Source: Bacillus sp. SD088 (GTDB lineage Bacteria; Bacillota; Bacilli; Bacillales; Bacillaceae_C). From it: DNA of 64,000 nucleotides. The notes below the pieces were generated by a model. It made no database searches. It was not told the DNA's origin and worked only from the letters and a program-made list of their open reading frames with translations. The DNA lies in assembly GCF_017355205.1 (NCBI RefSeq), contig NZ_JADIJK010000001.1, positions 248,001 through 312,000 of the forward strand, in the 5' to 3' direction. Below, piece by piece: positions 1 to 10,500 of the stretch (the first letter of the stretch is position 1; each line of letters begins with the position of its first letter). A program made the position numbers and the translations under genes.

Positions 1-2043
1 TGTGGTTTCGGCTTGTTCAACCGCTTGTTTAATCAGTGATTCAAAAGCTGTCGGAATAAATTGGTCCCATGAAACGGCCATCCCCTCTTGATCACATTTT
101 ATAATATGTCCTTCTACTGTTCTTTCAGAAAGCCCCCGCTCTGCTGCAATCTCTGCAATTTCCTTCCCACCTTGTAATAATTGGTAGGTCGTATGATGAC
201 TTGCTTCTTTGGAGGATTGTGAAGTGACTTTCTTTTCAATGATAGGCATGGAGAAAGTTTCTCTTTCGATCCCTTTTTCGTCACAGTATTGTTGAATCGC
301 CTCTAGGAATTGAGGGCCATAAGCTTCTAATTTTCGATCCCCGACCCCTTTGATTTGCATTAGTTCTTCATTATTTAACGGTAATTTCCCACTCATCTCT
401 CTTAATGTCACATCAGAGAAAATAATATAGGGAGGAACTTTCTCCTCTTCCGCAATATCCCTTCTTAATTGACGAAGACGTTCAAACAATTCATTATCTT
501 CCACAACCTTAGAGATTTGAACCTTTTCTTTCTGGTAAACAAGCTCATTGCCTTTGAGAATTTCACCCGCTCTTTCAGTCAGCATTAGGATAGGATAGGT
601 TCCATCCGTTGGCTTTAAATAGCCCTCCGCTGTTAAGAAATCAATAAACTCATTCACATCTTTTTGCGATTTTTCTTTCATAATTCCGTAGGTAGATAGA
701 TTCTGAAAACCAAAATTTTTCACTTTTTGATTTGCTGACCCTGTTAACACTTGGGCAACCATCGTTTTGCCAAATCGTTCCTTCATCCTACGGATACAGG
801 AAAAAACCTTCTGAGCATCTCGTGTCACATCAATGTGTTCACGCTCATCAATACAATTTCCACATTTTCCACATTCCGGTGGGTTTTCCTCCCCAAAATA
901 GTGAAGTATGTATTGCTGTAAGCAAGACTCCGTATGTCCATAAGCGACCATTTTCCTTAACTTTCCATATTCATTCTCTTTTCGTAATTCATCCATATCT
1001 GATTGTTCAATTAAGAAAGATTGAATATGCGTATCCTGCGGTGAAAATAAGAGAATACAATCACTTTCTTCTCCGTCTCTTCCCGCTCTTCCAGCCTCTT
1101 GATAATACGATTCCATATTTCTTGGGATATGATAGTGGACGACAAAACGAACATTAGATTTGTTAATTCCCATTCCGAAAGCATTGGTCGCAATCATTAC
1201 TGTCACATCATCATATAAAAACCGCTCCTGCTGCTCATTTCGATTTGCTTCTGATAAACCTGCATGATATCTCCCTGTAGTAATACCCCTTTTATTTAAC
1301 AACTGATACAAACGATCGACTTCTTTTCTTGTCGCCGCATAAATAATTCCTGATTGTCCACGGTTCTTTTCTATATACTCCAATAAAAAACGATCGCGAT
1401 CCTGGCCTTTTACCACTTGAAAATGAAGGTTTTCGCGTTCAAACCCTGTCATCACCACATTTTCTTGTTCAATACGAAGAAGTGCACAAATATCTTGCTG
1501 AACTTGTGGAGTCGCAGTTGCAGTTAAAGCCAGCACAGTTGGCTTTGGCTGAATATCATGAATTAAGTTTTTAATTTGTAAGTAGCTAGGACGAAAATCA
1601 TGACCCCATTGAGAAATACAATGTGCCTCATCAATCGCTAGACAAGAGATATGGATTCCATCCATAATCCTTCTAAAGGAAGCTACTTCTAATCTCTCAG
1701 GTGCAATATAGACGAGTTTGTATTCACCATTATAAATATCTGCAAGCCGCTGATTCATCTCTTCATTCGAAACAGTGCTATTAATATAGGTTGAAGGAAT
1801 CCCTGCCTTCTCTAGGGCATCGACCTGATCTTTCATTAAGGAAATCAACGGAGAAATGACGATCGTAACCCCAGGTAACATCATGGCAGGGACTTGATAA
1901 CAAATCGATTTCCCTCCACCTGTCGGCATAATCGCTAGCGTATCCTTTCCCGTTAAAACCTTTTGAATAATCTCCTCCTGACCTACTCGGAATTGACTAT
2001 ACCCAAAATGAGTTTGCAATATCTCTTTCCCTTTGGTTAACAA
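1..2043 (-). CDS. recQ: ATP-dependent DNA helicase RecQ (3' end outside window)
   Basis: RecQ is a 3'-to-5' DNA helicase of recombination and replication-fork repair. The reverse strand stays open for 681 codons and runs off position 1, so the C-terminus is missing. It shows a Walker A motif (PTGGGKS, near residue 40-46), a DEAH box (IDEAHCISQWGHDFRPSY, near 137-154), the helicase C-terminal domain with the QEAGRAGRDG signature, a zinc-binding cysteine cluster (CGKCGNC, near 390-400), a winged-helix region and an HRDC-like segment (NEELMQIKGVGDRKLEAYG). A helix-turn-helix tail (EIAAERGLSERTVEGHI) follows. I chose the TTG at 2043 because GGGGGA lies eight bases upstream; no ATG fits. The gene reads away from the preceding lyase gene and is separated from it by a hairpin terminator. 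Confidence 0.93.
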   Translation of the reverse strand, partial: MLTKGKEILQTHFGYSQFRVGQEEIIQKVLTGKDTLAIMPTGGGKSICYQVPAMMLPGVTIVISPLISLMKDQVDALEKAGIPSTYINSTVSNEEMNQRLADIYNGEYKLVYIAPERLEVASFRRIMDGIHISCLAIDEAHCISQWGHDFRPSYLQIKNLIHDIQPKPTVLALTATATPQVQQDICALLRIEQENVVMTGFERENLHFQVVKGQDRDRFLLEYIEKNRGQSGIIYAATRKEVDRLYQLLNKRGITTGRYHAGLSEANRNEQQERFLYDDVTVMIATNAFGMGINKSNVRFVVHYHIPRNMESYYQEAGRAGRDGEESDCILLFSPQDTHIQSFLIEQSDMDELRKENEYGKLRKMVAYGHTESCLQQYILHYFGEENPPECGKCGNCIDEREHIDVTRDAQKVFSCIRRMKERFGKTMVAQVLTGSANQKVKNFGFQNLSTYGIMKEKSQKDVNEFIDFLTAEGYLKPTDGTYPILMLTERAGEILKGNELVYQKEKVQISKVVEDNELFERLRQLRRDIAEEEKVPPYIIFSDVTLREMSGKLPLNNEELMQIKGVGDRKLEAYGPQFLEAIQQYCDEKGIERETFSMPIIEKKVTSQSSKEASHHTTYQLLQGGKEIAEIAAERGLSERTVEGHIIKCDQEGMAVSWDQFIPTAFESLIKQAVEQAETT

Positions 2044-2081
2044 TGAAAAATTCCCCCAATTGAATGATAAGAACAGTATAT

Positions 2082-2160
2082 CAAAAAAAGGAAGTACCTG
2101 GCACCTCCCCGTTTTTGTCGGTAAGATAGATTCGACATATTCCGGGGCGTGCCAGGCACT
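2082..2160 (-). terminator. Hairpin terminator after the first PL8 lyase gene
   Basis: Arms at 2093-2111 and 2143-2160 are nearly complementary (AGTACCTGGCACCTCCCCG against CGGGGCGTGCCAGGCACT). On the minus strand they are followed by a run of T (complement of 2084-2090). The lyase stop codon touches the arm. The GTGCCTGGCAC core recurs in part in the hairpin at 5603-5635, so this may also be a dispersed repeat. Confidence 0.7.
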
Positions 2161-5100
2161 TAATATGAATTTGCGGCCGCATGAAGTGTGTTGTATGCAT
2201 AGTTGCTGATCGTTTTATTTTCTTTATGATGGTTTAATAATGTTTGGAGACCTTCCAGATGTTTCTCCACTTTTGCGGTTGCTTCCTTTTGTTCAAATTG
2301 ACCAATTGCTGTTAAATGCAATTGTAAAGAACCAACAATATCGTCACTCTTAAATGCTCCTTCCTTCTCAAACTGTTCAACCAGATTTCTCAGATCCTTC
2401 ACTTCAATATTTTGCTTATATTTAAACTTCACTGTATGGGTTTTCCCAATTGAATTTGATACATCAAATTCTACTTTAGTATAGGGTGACATGTGAGCAA
2501 CAGTCACTGTCTTATCCTGGTCAATGACAGATAAGCCGATCTTTCCAAGATCTATCACAATTTTATCCTGCCCGTGGGTTGGATCTGATACCGAAAGGGT
2601 CAATTCATCTCCTTCTTCCCTTACCAGCACAGAAGCGGGTTGATGAGAACGGAGAATGTCGGTAGTTACATTTCCTTCCCAGAAGTTGGCTGCCGTAATA
2701 CCGAGATGTTGTTCTTTTACCGCATGCACTGCTGATGTTTGATTCAATATCATAACATCTGGTTTTTGGCTGTAATCCTCTATTTCTTTTACAGATTTAC
2801 TCGGCAAAAGAACATAAGAATATGCTTCATTCTTAGGGTTAGCCCCATGCTCAAATGATAGACTGAGATAGTTTCTCGTAATTGATTTTTTTGAACCACT
2901 ATCATTAATATCATTCCACGAACCTGTTCTAGCTTCACGTAAAGCAGACACTTCAGACGTTTCTGGAAAATAGTAGCCAATATCCGCATTCGTCACATTG
3001 CCTTCTAAATGAGCCCACTTCACTTGATTGACTTTCTCTGACCAACCTAACTGTTTTGATTTTTCTTCTCCGTTCATGACTACCTGATTGTCCCCACTAT
3101 CTTTTAGTAGCCGATTCTCAATAATTGTTTCCACTTGGCGGTTATCTGAGCTGCTAATATCTGACCCCATAGCAACGATTTCATCATCAAACATAAACCA
3201 AGACTTTTTGCCTTGTAATGTACTTTCTGTTAAGCCTGACATTGCAAAATCCATACCGGCCGCTCCATATAAATTATCTAATGAGGCGCCTCCAACCCAA
3301 TTTTTCGGATTTAAATAGGACTTCCAAGCTCCTAATATTCCTTTTGAATGATCTGTCGTTGTACCTGGCAAGCGCTCGCTATCAATCGTTGGCCAATAAT
3401 CATCATTATACTGAGTCAGATCAGCATTGTATAAATAAGTCATCCCTGCACCCGTATACCACCCTTTTTTATTTTCGCCATTGCCGTATTCAAATGCCGA
3501 GATTCGGTCTGAAAACATACTTATACCAAAGCCAAATTGAGGGCGAAGATGAACAGCTCGTGCCATTCCCGCAAACACTTGATTCTTAATTAATTCTCCT
3601 CTTGGTTGAATCGAAGAGTCATCCATCAGTGATTTGACTAGCTCAATTTCATAAACGGACAATCCTTGCACAACATTATCATTGATTGAATTGTCCAACC
3701 ATTCCTTGACCATTTCCCTCATCGCTTTTTGTTTTTCTGCTGGTGCTGAAGCAGACAAACGAAGAATGCTAAGAACGGTTCCTTTTCCACTTTGATAATC
3801 ACGCTCATTTTCTCTAGAAATAGCTCGTCCGCGAACCATATCCATCATTGCACCTTGATAGATGAGTGGTTCAAAGGAATCTGATACCCAATCATAGACA
3901 TGATGAATATTAGAGTCTGCCAAATCCCATGGCGTATTGTTGAGTAAATATAGCATATCTGCAGCTCGGTTCATCCAAACCGCACCATAGCTTCCGGTAT
4001 AGGCAATATTCGTATGTTGCACAAGTGAGCCGTCTTCGTAAACACCTTCTCCTTGTTCTACATAAAGAAACTCATTTTCCATCGATTCGCTACCCTGACT
4101 CACCTTTGCTCCATTTTTACCAATGATCCCTCTCAATGTCACAACAAGAGCCTTATCTAATAAATTCGCACCTGTTTCAGTCACATTCTTGTTCGCTTCT
4201 CTTTTCGTTGGATCTGGGACAAAGCGATCAACTGTCCTCATATATTGATCAATATGAGCCTGCGGTAAATCGTTATACATCAGCACCACAATATTATTTA
4301 AAATTTGAGGCGTGCCGATTTCCCAATCCCACCAGTTTCCGTATTCATTTTTATGTTCATTATAGCGATTATCATACATCCACTCTAAAGCCCCGAGAAT
4401 GTCTTCCTTTAGCCGCTCATTTTGATACAAATTGGATGCTTCCGTAGAATAAGCCCGAGCCATATCTCTGATAATCCCGTAGGCTGTTGAGATTTGACTA
4501 GAGTCTGTTGTGCTTTGTAAATGCTCCCATAAGTAGGTACGATCCGCTGCTTTATTCATTGTATCCCAACGGCCCGTCTGTTCGGAGTTTGTAAGACGAT
4601 CTTCCAAATCTGTAATATAGTCGACCATATCGGGATCATTAGAGTTAAATTGAAGATTCCCCGTAAGTTTATTCAACCAATTCAAACGAATAGTATCATA
4701 TGCTTCTAGCATGGAATCTGACTCCACACTAACAAAGGCTTCCGCTTTATGATCCCCGTCACGAGTTGTTGCCTTAATAGTTGCATTGCCATATTCTTTT
4801 GCATGTATTTCACCTTTTTCATCGACTGATACGATACTAGGATTGGACGATTCCCAATGTACCGTTTTATCTGTAACATTTGCTGGTTTAAAAATGGGAG
4901 TTAATTGAGCTTTATCCCCTTTTTTCAAAGATATAAAATCTTTCTCTAATTCAAATCCTGTTAGAAATATTTCATCAGTCTCCTCAAGACTTGTCTGATC
5001 AAACCAAACAGTCCCAGTCGCTGTTTCAAGAAAAAGCTCAATTCGCAATGTTTTTGCATTCTCAGGGGCCGCTATATTCATCCCTAATAAAGTCCAGTCA

Positions 5101-5561
5101 TGGTTACCCGTTAATCTAGTTGTACTCGGCCCATCACTAATCTTTTTCCCATTCATATCTAGATACTGCGTTCTAACATATACTCCTCCACCAGAAGCCT
5201 TTACTTGATTGGTTCTAGTCCAAACGTTGAACTTGTAATTCGTTCCAGACTTAATAGGCACATCTTGTAAAACATCTGCTCGACTAGTTGCTTCAGCATC
5301 TATTCGGATAGACTGATTGCCATCATAATATATATCTGAATCAATCATTAATGTAGGATTTCCACTTGGAATCCATACATCCCAGTCCTCAGGTTCCACA
5401 TTGTTTTTCCATATATTCTCTTCAGTCTCAATTATTTTTTCAAAACTACTATTTTTGAGCAAGTTTTCTCTTTGAGTCTCTTCTGCATTCGCCTCCTGAA
5501 TAACAAATGAGAACAAACTACATAATATACATGCCAAAGAAGTAGAGAAAATTTTATTCAT
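2160..5561 (-). CDS. Secreted polysaccharide lyase family 8 protein (CBM - Big2 - lyase - C-terminal helical domain)
   Basis: PL8 enzymes cleave hyaluronan, chondroitin or xanthan by beta-elimination; the substrate cannot be told from sequence. The signal peptide ends near residue 27 (EANAEET). Next come a CBM4/9-like jelly roll (about 35-195), a bacterial Ig-like Big2 domain (about 201-281), the alpha/alpha-toroid lyase domain and the beta-sandwich domains. The PL8 aromatic patch NWWDWEIG is at 410-417. The expected catalytic residues are present: Asn467 in TGAN, His517 in LVQH, Tyr526 in TGSYG and the RGR at 578-580. A tail of about 75 residues is shared with three other exoenzymes here. 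The ATG at 5561 has GGGAGG at good spacing; the adjacent GTG at 5564 is too close. It is last in the exoenzyme gene run. Confidence 0.88.
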   Translation of the reverse strand: MNKIFSTSLACILCSLFSFVIQEANAEETQRENLLKNSSFEKIIETEENIWKNNVEPEDWDVWIPSGNPTLMIDSDIYYDGNQSIRIDAEATSRADVLQDVPIKSGTNYKFNVWTRTNQVKASGGGVYVRTQYLDMNGKKISDGPSTTRLTGNHDWTLLGMNIAAPENAKTLRIELFLETATGTVWFDQTSLEETDEIFLTGFELEKDFISLKKGDKAQLTPIFKPANVTDKTVHWESSNPSIVSVDEKGEIHAKEYGNATIKATTRDGDHKAEAFVSVESDSMLEAYDTIRLNWLNKLTGNLQFNSNDPDMVDYITDLEDRLTNSEQTGRWDTMNKAADRTYLWEHLQSTTDSSQISTAYGIIRDMARAYSTEASNLYQNERLKEDILGALEWMYDNRYNEHKNEYGNWWDWEIGTPQILNNIVVLMYNDLPQAHIDQYMRTVDRFVPDPTKREANKNVTETGANLLDKALVVTLRGIIGKNGAKVSQGSESMENEFLYVEQGEGVYEDGSLVQHTNIAYTGSYGAVWMNRAADMLYLLNNTPWDLADSNIHHVYDWVSDSFEPLIYQGAMMDMVRGRAISRENERDYQSGKGTVLSILRLSASAPAEKQKAMREMVKEWLDNSINDNVVQGLSVYEIELVKSLMDDSSIQPRGELIKNQVFAGMARAVHLRPQFGFGISMFSDRISAFEYGNGENKKGWYTGAGMTYLYNADLTQYNDDYWPTIDSERLPGTTTDHSKGILGAWKSYLNPKNWVGGASLDNLYGAAGMDFAMSGLTESTLQGKKSWFMFDDEIVAMGSDISSSDNRQVETIIENRLLKDSGDNQVVMNGEEKSKQLGWSEKVNQVKWAHLEGNVTNADIGYYFPETSEVSALREARTGSWNDINDSGSKKSITRNYLSLSFEHGANPKNEAYSYVLLPSKSVKEIEDYSQKPDVMILNQTSAVHAVKEQHLGITAANFWEGNVTTDILRSHQPASVLVREEGDELTLSVSDPTHGQDKIVIDLGKIGLSVIDQDKTVTVAHMSPYTKVEFDVSNSIGKTHTVKFKYKQNIEVKDLRNLVEQFEKEGAFKSDDIVGSLQLHLTAIGQFEQKEATAKVEKHLEGLQTLLNHHKENKTISNYAYNTLHAAANSY

Positions 5562-5602
5562 CACGTTCCTCCCGTTTTCTCATATTTACAGATTACTAAA
5601 AC

Positions 5603-5635
5603 GCCTGGCCCTCCTGTTGACTAGAGGAACCAGGC
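5603..5635 (-). terminator. Intercistronic hairpin between the TasA-like gene and the first PL8 gene
   Basis: GCCTGG at 5603-5608 pairs with CCAGGC at 5630-5635, with further CCTC/GAGG pairing inside. On the minus strand the stem is followed by GTTTTAG. It could stop or reduce transcription from the fibre-protein gene into the lyase gene. Confidence 0.5.
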
Positions 5636-5650
5636 ACTATATTTTTTACA

Positions 5651-6238
5651 TTATCTTTGTTCACCCTCTGATTGCTGAGCATTGAATGTCCAAGTCAGAT
5701 TAATAGAGTCCCCTTGGAATTGGTTTTGGTCTTCTCCATTATCTATAAAGTTGAATTTCACCACAAGATCATCAATATCACCAACAGGTAAGCCTTTCTC
5801 GCCCAATATTGGGTAAAAGACATGTTCATTCACAGCTTCAGGTTTCATATCTTTCAATTCGGCTAAAGTTGTTTCATAAATGACCTCGTCTAGCTTGTCC
5901 GCATTATACAAAAACTCAACCTGGATGTGTTCGCCAAAGTCTTCCGTATTATCGCCTTGTGCATCATCCACTGCATAGTCAGTTTCAAGCAAAACTTTTC
6001 CAATATCAAGTGTACCGTTATTTTGCAATTCGAAGTCACGAATGAAGGAGTCCCCAGGCTTCATCTCATCTACATTAATAATTTCCGTAGGAGCTACTGC
6101 AAGATCCAAAGTTCCCGCCGCAAATGTATTATTCGTCTCTACACTGTCGCTAAAATAAGCGTATGTGCCTCCCGCTAATAATGTAACCCCAAGTACTGCT
6201 GACATTAACCCCATACCTAACTGTTTTTTAATATCCAT
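5651..6238 (-). CDS. TasA/camelysin (CalY)-family secreted fibre protein
   Basis: Family members form extracellular protein fibres of the biofilm matrix in Bacillus and are processed by the SipW-type signal peptidase. The protein opens with a KK-positive, hydrophobic signal and the diagnostic GGTYAYFSDSVETNNTFAAGTLDL segment start, where TYAYFSD is the SipW-type cleavage neighbourhood. At about 195 residues it has the usual CalY length and one jelly-roll-like domain. The ATG at 6238 (protein begins MDIKKQLG) has GGGGAGG nine bases upstream and matches the usual CalY start; the ATG at 6244 is too close. It lies directly after sipW in the order TapA-like, SipW, TasA-like, as in the B. subtilis matrix operon. 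Confidence 0.88.
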   Translation of the reverse strand: MDIKKQLGMGLMSAVLGVTLLAGGTYAYFSDSVETNNTFAAGTLDLAVAPTEIINVDEMKPGDSFIRDFELQNNGTLDIGKVLLETDYAVDDAQGDNTEDFGEHIQVEFLYNADKLDEVIYETTLAELKDMKPEAVNEHVFYPILGEKGLPVGDIDDLVVKFNFIDNGEDQNQFQGDSINLTWTFNAQQSEGEQR

Positions 6239-6270
6239 CTCCATTTTCCTCCCCTTGTTTATTTATATGA

Positions 6271-6292
6271 ACATCCCCTAAATAAGGGATGT
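6271..6292 (-). other. Small hairpin between sipW and the TasA-like gene
   Basis: ACATCCC at 6271-6277 pairs with GGGATGT at 6286-6292 around an eight-base loop. It lies in the 72-base gap before the fibre gene. No T-run follows on the minus strand, so it may stabilise or attenuate mRNA instead of ending it. Confidence 0.4.
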
Positions 6293-6310
6293 GCCTACCA
6301 TTGAGCACTA

Positions 6311-6865
6311 TTATTCTTCTAAAGATGGCTTTTTTACTGTTTCAATTGACTTAAGAGCACGCCAGATTGTGAAAAAGGCATGTCCTAGGAACAGGAGCCC
6401 CGGAATCATTAAGAGTAAAACCGCCCCTTGTTTTGTATTCATAAATTGCAAGGCATAACCAACATACGGAACGGTGAATCCTGAATATTTCCCTACCACA
6501 TTTTGGGCCATTACCGGTTCGACATCCGGCGCGTTGTTCGCATCACCTTGGGTCAGATATTGTTCCCCATTATTTTCCATTTCGATGACTCTGTGGGTAA
6601 TCAGGATGTTCTCGTTTGTGCGAAATGTAATTACATCGTTTTTTGCAAAATTTGTTGTATCTTCCGTTTGTTGAACCAAAATAATGGATCCTGTCTTTAA
6701 TTCTGGCTCCATAGAACCAGATAACACCGCTTTCAATTGATAGCCAAACAGGCTTGGTTCTCCTCCGGCAGATCTAGAGGCGATGATGATAAAGACCATA
6801 CTTATGAGTAGCACGATCAATAGAATACTCACAATTTGATTCAACCATTTGAGGATTTTTTTCAT
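6311..6865 (-). CDS. sipW: Signal peptidase I, SipW (ER/archaeal type)
   Basis: SipW removes the signal peptides of TasA and TapA. The protein has 184 residues with an N-terminal membrane segment (about 9-30), the SGSMEP box with the catalytic serine at residue 51, and the LITHRV box with His91. His in place of the usual catalytic Lys marks the ER/archaeal Ser-His class to which SipW belongs. A second hydrophobic segment lies near the C-terminus (about 148-172). The gene starts 20 bases after the TapA-like stop and precedes the TasA-like gene, so the three form one matrix-fibre module. Confidence 0.93.
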   Translation of the reverse strand: MKKILKWLNQIVSILLIVLLISMVFIIIASRSAGGEPSLFGYQLKAVLSGSMEPELKTGSIILVQQTEDTTNFAKNDVITFRTNENILITHRVIEMENNGEQYLTQGDANNAPDVEPVMAQNVVGKYSGFTVPYVGYALQFMNTKQGAVLLLMIPGLLFLGHAFFTIWRALKSIETVKKPSLEE

Positions 6866-6885
6866 TCTTCCCCATCACTCCAATG

Positions 6886-7488
6886 CTATTTATTGTTGAG
6901 CTCCAATTCTAAATCCTCATTGTCTACCTCAGTATCCGATGTTGACTTCGAATCATTCGCCAGCGAATCTTCGCTGTTGGACGTGGAGTTCAAGTCCTCT
7001 GAATCGGGTTTTGACGTTGATTCGAGTTTTGACATCGAGTCGGTCGATGACGGGTTCGCTCCCTCATCGGAAGACTTCGGATCATTCGGCAGTGACTCCT
7101 GCTCCTCTATGTTTTCAAGATTAGTAGATTGATTGCTATCTTCACCGCTTTCAGACTCCGTCTCTTCATCAACACGATCACCTACAGAATTTGAATCAGC
7201 CTCTTTTTCATCTTCATCTAATTCCTTGTTCTCTTCCGTATATGAATCGTGACTGTCTACCTCTTTGCTTTCTTGTTCATGTTCTGTATCCTCTTGATCT
7301 GAAAATAACACATCAGCTGAGAGATTGCCTTCCATGTTCACAACATCATGAAAAGAGGCCTTCGTCAGAGTCGTAAGGAGCGAAACATTCAAAAAGAACA
7401 AATAAAGTAATGCGAGCAACTTTATAAAAAACCTCATTCCAGTTTTCTGACCATTTTGCTCCTTCCTTGTTATCTTTCCGTCCCTCAT
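6886..7488 (-). CDS. TapA-like protein with acidic, low-complexity C-terminal half
   Basis: An N-terminal membrane/signal segment (FFIKLLALLYLFFLNVSLL) is followed by KASFHDVVNMEGNLSADVLF. That resembles the stretch after the signal peptide of B. subtilis TapA, the accessory and anchoring protein of TasA fibres. The remaining 130 residues are almost entirely Glu, Asp, Ser, Asn and Thr, predicted disordered, with no cysteines and without the folded middle part of B. subtilis TapA. The identification therefore rests on the short N-terminal match and on gene order (immediately before sipW). The ATG at 7488 has GGAGG seven bases upstream; the ATG at 7509 has no ribosome binding site. The gene begins 37 bases after the PL8 stop. 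Confidence 0.65.
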   Translation of the reverse strand: MRDGKITRKEQNGQKTGMRFFIKLLALLYLFFLNVSLLTTLTKASFHDVVNMEGNLSADVLFSDQEDTEHEQESKEVDSHDSYTEENKELDEDEKEADSNSVGDRVDEETESESGEDSNQSTNLENIEEQESLPNDPKSSDEGANPSSTDSMSKLESTSKPDSEDLNSTSNSEDSLANDSKSTSDTEVDNEDLELELNNK

Positions 7489-7525
7489 TCCTCTTCCTCC
7501 CTCCATCATGTCTTTGTGAATTTCT

Positions 7526-10500
7526 TTATTGCCATTCTGCTATTAAACGATTGGCATTTTTCTTAAGAAGATGATAGGCAGTTTCCGATAACTGCTTTTC
7601 TTCTTTATATTGATCGAGCAAAAGCTTAAAGCTGATCATATGTTTGACCACTTTGGCTGCTTTCTCTTGTTCTTCAAAATGACCCACGGCTGTTAAATGT
7701 TGCTTTAACGCATGAGGAACTTGATCATCTGCAAATTCCCCTTTCTCTGCCAATTGCTCAACTAAACGTTTTATACTGGGAGCACTTGCCTCAGGTTCTT
7801 GAATCGAGCTGACAATAAGCTGTGGCTTGTTTTCATCCCCTTCCCTTGAGGTAAAAGAAACATCGTTTTTCTGTGTATTTGGCCCCGGGTTCATGGCAAG
7901 GAAGGAGATAATCTCACCTACTTCATTTACCTTAAAATACTCTGTCAAATCAAATTCATACCATTCCTCTGCCTTTGTAACGGTAACACTAGATAGAAGT
8001 TCTGACTCCTCAGGAGCGTTATTCCATGTGATGCCGGACTCCTCCCATTGATGATCCGTTGCATAAAGGTTGATTGTCCTCTCTGGGTCACTATTGACGC
8101 CGTTTGCATATAGTCTCAAAACAACAGACTCAAGCTTATCACGCTCTATCTGACCCACATCGAATTTCAAATATGATTTGCGTCCATAGCCAGATACATC
8201 ACTTTTGACAACTAATGAAGGAGCGCTTCCAAAATTTGTATTTGCAGACCCTCCACTTTGTACATAAGCATCTGCAAATGGAATATGAAACCCTTCCATT
8301 TCTTCAACTTTTACCGATAATTGTGCTCTTACATTGGAATCTCTAATGCTTTCTGCTGTTATAATCGCGGTTCCCTCTGATACTGCCGATACATATCCAT
8401 TATCATTTACCGTAGCAATGGAGGGATCACTGCTTGACCATTTGATTTCTTTTACCCACGTATTTTCTGGTAATACTTGTGCATGAACCGCCACACCTAA
8501 GTTTTTAGAGTTAAGATGTAATTCATCCTGATCAAGAACAATTTCAGCAGGTAAAATCTCTTCAGGAAGCTTTCCAGCATTTTCATCAATTTTTAATTTC
8601 AGCGTATGTGTTTTCCCTATTGAACCAGATACATTTACGTCCACTTCCGTATATGTTTCCTGATCCGACACCTTGATCGTATCATCTTGACTGATAACCT
8701 CTCGGCTAACTTTGCCTAGATCCAGTTTGATTTTACTTTGGGTTTGTGTCGGATCTGATACCGATAAGGTTAATTCATCTCCCTTTTCCTGTACTATGAC
8801 CGAAGCAGGCCCGTATGAACGGATAAAATCAACATTATGTGGAGTAGATTCGAAAAAGTTTGCTGCCAAAATACCTAGTTTGTCTTTTTTTACTGCATGC
8901 GCCTTCACACTGTTTTCAAGAATCGTAATATCCGAGTTTTTCGCATATTGCTTTGTTTCTTCTGAACTTTTTCCCGGAAGTAAGACATACTCATAATCAG
9001 CTCCATCAGGATTCACTCCATGATCAAAAGCTAGACTTAGATAATGTCGCGTTACCGGATCTTTGGAACCATCAACATTAATATCAGACCAAGAACCAGT
9101 TCTCGCCTCACGCAAAGCGGAAACTGTAGAATCTTCAGGAAAGAAATAACCAATGTCTGAATTGGCTACATTCCCTTGTAAATGAGCCCACTTGACTTGA
9201 TCCATTGTTTCCTGCCATCCAGATTCTTTTGGTTTTGTTTCCCCATTTACAATCAAGCGATTCTCACCATTATCCTGCAACTGTCGATTTTCAATAATCG
9301 TTTCTGCCTTTCGGTCATCATTTCCCGTAATCCCCGAACCTACTGCAACAATCTCATCATCAAACATAAACCAGGATTTTTTACCTGTTAGCGTGCTATT
9401 CTCAAGATCAAACTCCATTCCCGCAGCTCCAAATACCCCATCCATGTTGGAACCGCCTACCCATGTCTTTGAGCTAAAATAAGGTGACCATGATTCAAGT
9501 GGACTTCCCTTTGCTCCGTCTGTCGTTGTTCCAGCGAGACGAAACATGTCAACTGTGGGCCAATAATCATTACTGTATTGTTTAAGATCGTTATTATACA
9601 AATAGGTCATTCCGTAACCCGTATGCCAACCTTTTGTATTTTCAGCTCCACTATGTGTCCCCATCTCCATACTGGAAATCCGCTTAGACGACATACTTAC
9701 CCCAAATGCAAATTCCGGCCTGTGATGAACAGCCCGATCCATTGCCGCAAATATCTGATTCTGCGAAAATTCGCCGCGTGGTTCGATACTGCCATCGTTC
9801 ATGAGGTTTTTAGCAAGGATGACATCATAAATATTAAGACCTTCGAAATAGTCACTAAAAGTTGTATCCGCTTGAATCCATTCCTTCGCCATGCTTTTTA
9901 TTTCCATGGCTTGTTCAGGTGGAAGACCTTCCGATAAACGAAGGAGACTTAGCGTAATCGTTCGCCCTGTCGTATGATCGCTGGAATTTTGCCTGGAAAT
10001 AGCCCGTCCCCTCACCATATCCATCATCGCCCCTTTATATATTAAAGGTGCAAAGGAATCCTTTGCCCAATGATAGACATTGCTAGCATTCGGATCGGTG
10101 ACTTCCCACGGTGTTTCCCGTAAAAGGTACAACAGATTAGAAAGTCCATCTACTAATACGGAGCCATAGCTCCCTGTATAGGGGACATGATCATGTTGAA
10201 TAAAAGAACCATCCTGATAAAACCCATCACCACTTGTTGTATACTTAAATTCTCGACTTAGCGCATCGCGAGCTTCAGCAATCTTATCACCATTTTTTCC
10301 AACGATTCCTCTAACACTTACAATCAGGGCTTTATCCGTCCGATTCGCTCCTGTTTCGATCACTCCTGGAAAACGAACCCGATCAGTGGAATTCGGTACA
10401 AAATTGTCAATCGCCTTGATATAGTCCGCCTGTTGCGATTCAGTCAGATCGTCATACATCAAGACCAACAAATCCTTCAATGCTGCAGGAGCGCCAATTT

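Noticed and set aside
732-1193. Frames antisense to or shifted within recQ
   Set aside because: The minus-strand RecQ reading frame is intact across the region with all helicase motifs.
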